From contig JAPPGB010000134.1 in NCBI GenBank assembly GCA_028821475.1, positions 1 through 32,962 on the forward strand: DNA of 32,962 nt. Reading direction: 5' to 3'. Of this stretch, positions 32,131 to 32,962 are shown in pieces. How positions within the stretch are numbered: the first letter of the stretch is position 1; every line of letters begins with the position of its first letter. Below the pieces are notes generated by a model that had not been told where the DNA came from, searched no databases, and was given only the letters and a program-made list of their open reading frames with translations. Source of the DNA: Spirochaetaceae bacterium. Lineage in GTDB: Bacteria > Spirochaetota > Spirochaetia > SZUA-6 > Bin103. A program made the position numbers and the translations under genes.

Positions 32131-32838
32131 GTGGCCGCCGTCACGCTCACCGACGTACACAAGGTATACCCGCTCGGCAAGACGCTGGTGCGCGCCGTCA
32201 ATGGCGTCAGCTTCGCGATCGAAGAGGGCGACTTCGTTTCCATCGCCGGCCCGTCGGGGTCCGGCAAGACCACGATCCTCAACATGATCGGCTGCATCGA
32301 CACCCCGACCTCGGGGACGGTGCGCGTGATGGACACCGATACCGCCGGCCTGACCGACCGCGCGGTGACCGACCTCCGTCACCAGGTGCTGGGGTTCATC
32401 TTCCAGTCGTTCAACCTGATCCCGGTCCTGGACGTCACCGAGAACGTGGAGTTCCCGCTGCTGATCGGCCAGGCGCGGGTTCCGAAAGCCGAGCGCGCTG
32501 ACTGGGTCGCCTACCTGATCGATGCGGTGGGACTGGACGAGCATCGCGACCACCGCCCGGCCGAGCTGTCCGGCGGCCAGCGCCAGCGGGTGGCGATTGC
32601 CCGCGCCCTGGCCAACAAGCCGCGTATAGTGCTCGCCGACGAGCCGACCGCCAACCTGGATTCCGAAACCAGCGCGCAGATCATCGGGTTGATGAAGCGC
32701 ATGAACGCGGAACTCGGCACGACGTTCATCTTCTCCACGCACAAGCCGGCGATAGTCGACATCGCGGACCACGTCATCCGCCTGCACGACGGGCTGGTGA
32801 CCGCGGATTTCAGGACGGCGCCGGAGCCGGCGGCGTGA
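32131..32838 (+). CDS. ABC transporter ATP-binding protein, MacB/LolD type
   Basis: This 235-residue ATPase powers a MacB/LolD-type exporter or lipoprotein-handling system at the inner membrane. It has Walker A GPSGSGKTT (residues 40-48), Q-loop Gln92 (FIFQSFNLIPVL), the signature LSGGQRQRVAIARAL (146-160), Walker B IVLADEPTANLDS (Glu171) and the switch His204 (FSTHKPAIVD). The VxNVEFPLLIG stretch after the Q-loop is typical of the MacB/LolD/FtsE group. GTG 32131 gives the usual N-terminus; an ATG at 32074 would add 19 unconserved residues. The stop overlaps the permease start by 4 bases (GTGA), so ATPase and permease are translated together. Confidence 0.9.
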   Translation: MAAVTLTDVHKVYPLGKTLVRAVNGVSFAIEEGDFVSIAGPSGSGKTTILNMIGCIDTPTSGTVRVMDTDTAGLTDRAVTDLRHQVLGFIFQSFNLIPVLDVTENVEFPLLIGQARVPKAERADWVAYLIDAVGLDEHRDHRPAELSGGQRQRVAIARALANKPRIVLADEPTANLDSETSAQIIGLMKRMNAELGTTFIFSTHKPAIVDIADHVIRLHDGLVTADFRTAPEPAA

Positions 32839-32962
32839 GCGTGGTCTGGCGCATCGCGTTCCGCAACCTGCAGGAGCACCGCGCCAAGAGCCTGATCGTC
32901 GGCACCATCATCCTGATCGGCACCTTCGTGCTGGTGGTGGGCAACTCGCTGATGGACTCGGC
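32835..32962 (+). CDS. ABC transporter permease (FtsX/MacB-like), N-terminal fragment at the window edge
   Basis: Only the first 42 residues are present. They start VVWRIAFRNLQEHRAKSLIVG and run into a strongly hydrophobic segment (TIILIGTFVLVVGNSLM). That is the usual N-terminus of FtsX/MacB-fold permeases: a short amphipathic stretch, then the first membrane helix. The GTG at 32835 overlaps the ATPase stop. The rest, including the periplasmic domain and the remaining helices, lies beyond the window. Confidence 0.75.
   Translation, partial: MSVVWRIAFRNLQEHRAKSLIVGTIILIGTFVLVVGNSLMDS

Overview
The window is a GC-rich bacterial chromosome segment, probably from an uncultured spirochaete. The best lineage clue is the TRAP transporter at 2.6-6.9 kb. 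It pairs a lipoprotein resembling TatT (the Treponema pallidum TRAP-associated protein) with a TatP-like binding protein and a fused QM membrane subunit. A mevalonate-pathway gene pair at 24-27 kb fits that assignment, because Borrelia and Treponema also use this route. The phylum call is inference; no rRNA, tRNA, insertion sequence or CRISPR array was seen.

Layout. (a) 1-11.6 kb, all on the minus strand. Read in the direction of transcription the genes are: thioredoxin-fold/AhpC-TSA protein, a Nudix hydrolase fused to a Cys/Met-metabolism PLP enzyme, a PfkB sugar kinase with a large in-frame insert, TatD, TatT, TatP, TatQM, a small membrane protein, a SirB1-like transglutaminase-fold protein and the N-terminal third of RecD2. 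Several junctions overlap by a few bases, so parts are probably co-transcribed. (b) 11.9-15 kb, mostly plus strand: an N-terminal remnant of a mandelate-racemase/enolase-superfamily dehydratase, an intact four-carbon acid-sugar kinase, a small coiled-coil protein and a truncated sialidase-like gene on the minus strand. This looks like a decayed sugar-acid catabolic region.

(c) 15.2-23.8 kb is a defence island of lower and more variable GC. It holds a beta-class DNA methyltransferase overlapping a phospholipase-D-fold nuclease (a likely restriction-modification pair), then a 1347-residue Eco57I/type IIG-like restriction-methyltransferase, then a convergent SIR2-domain protein. The last two share 273 bases on opposite strands. 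The island is bordered on the left by the sialidase remnant and on the right by a non-coding stretch with GACT repeats.

(d) 24.2-32.9 kb, plus strand, core metabolism: HMG-CoA synthase and type 2 isopentenyl-diphosphate isomerase (4-base overlap), a stand-alone AICAR transformylase, a Rieske-domain protein with a long helical C-terminal part, flavin-dependent thymidylate synthase, and an ABC ATPase followed by the start of its permease, which runs off the window.

A recurrent oddity is that several conserved enzymes (PfkB kinase, acid-sugar kinase, racemase-family remnant, Rieske protein, Nudix-PLP linker) carry Gly/Ala/Pro-rich insertions in loops. This suggests that simple GC-rich sequence expands within genes in this genome. 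The points most worth following up are the SIR2 protein and its antisense tail, the Nudix-PLP fusion, the PLD-nuclease restriction pair and the hairpin-bearing insert in the PfkB gene.
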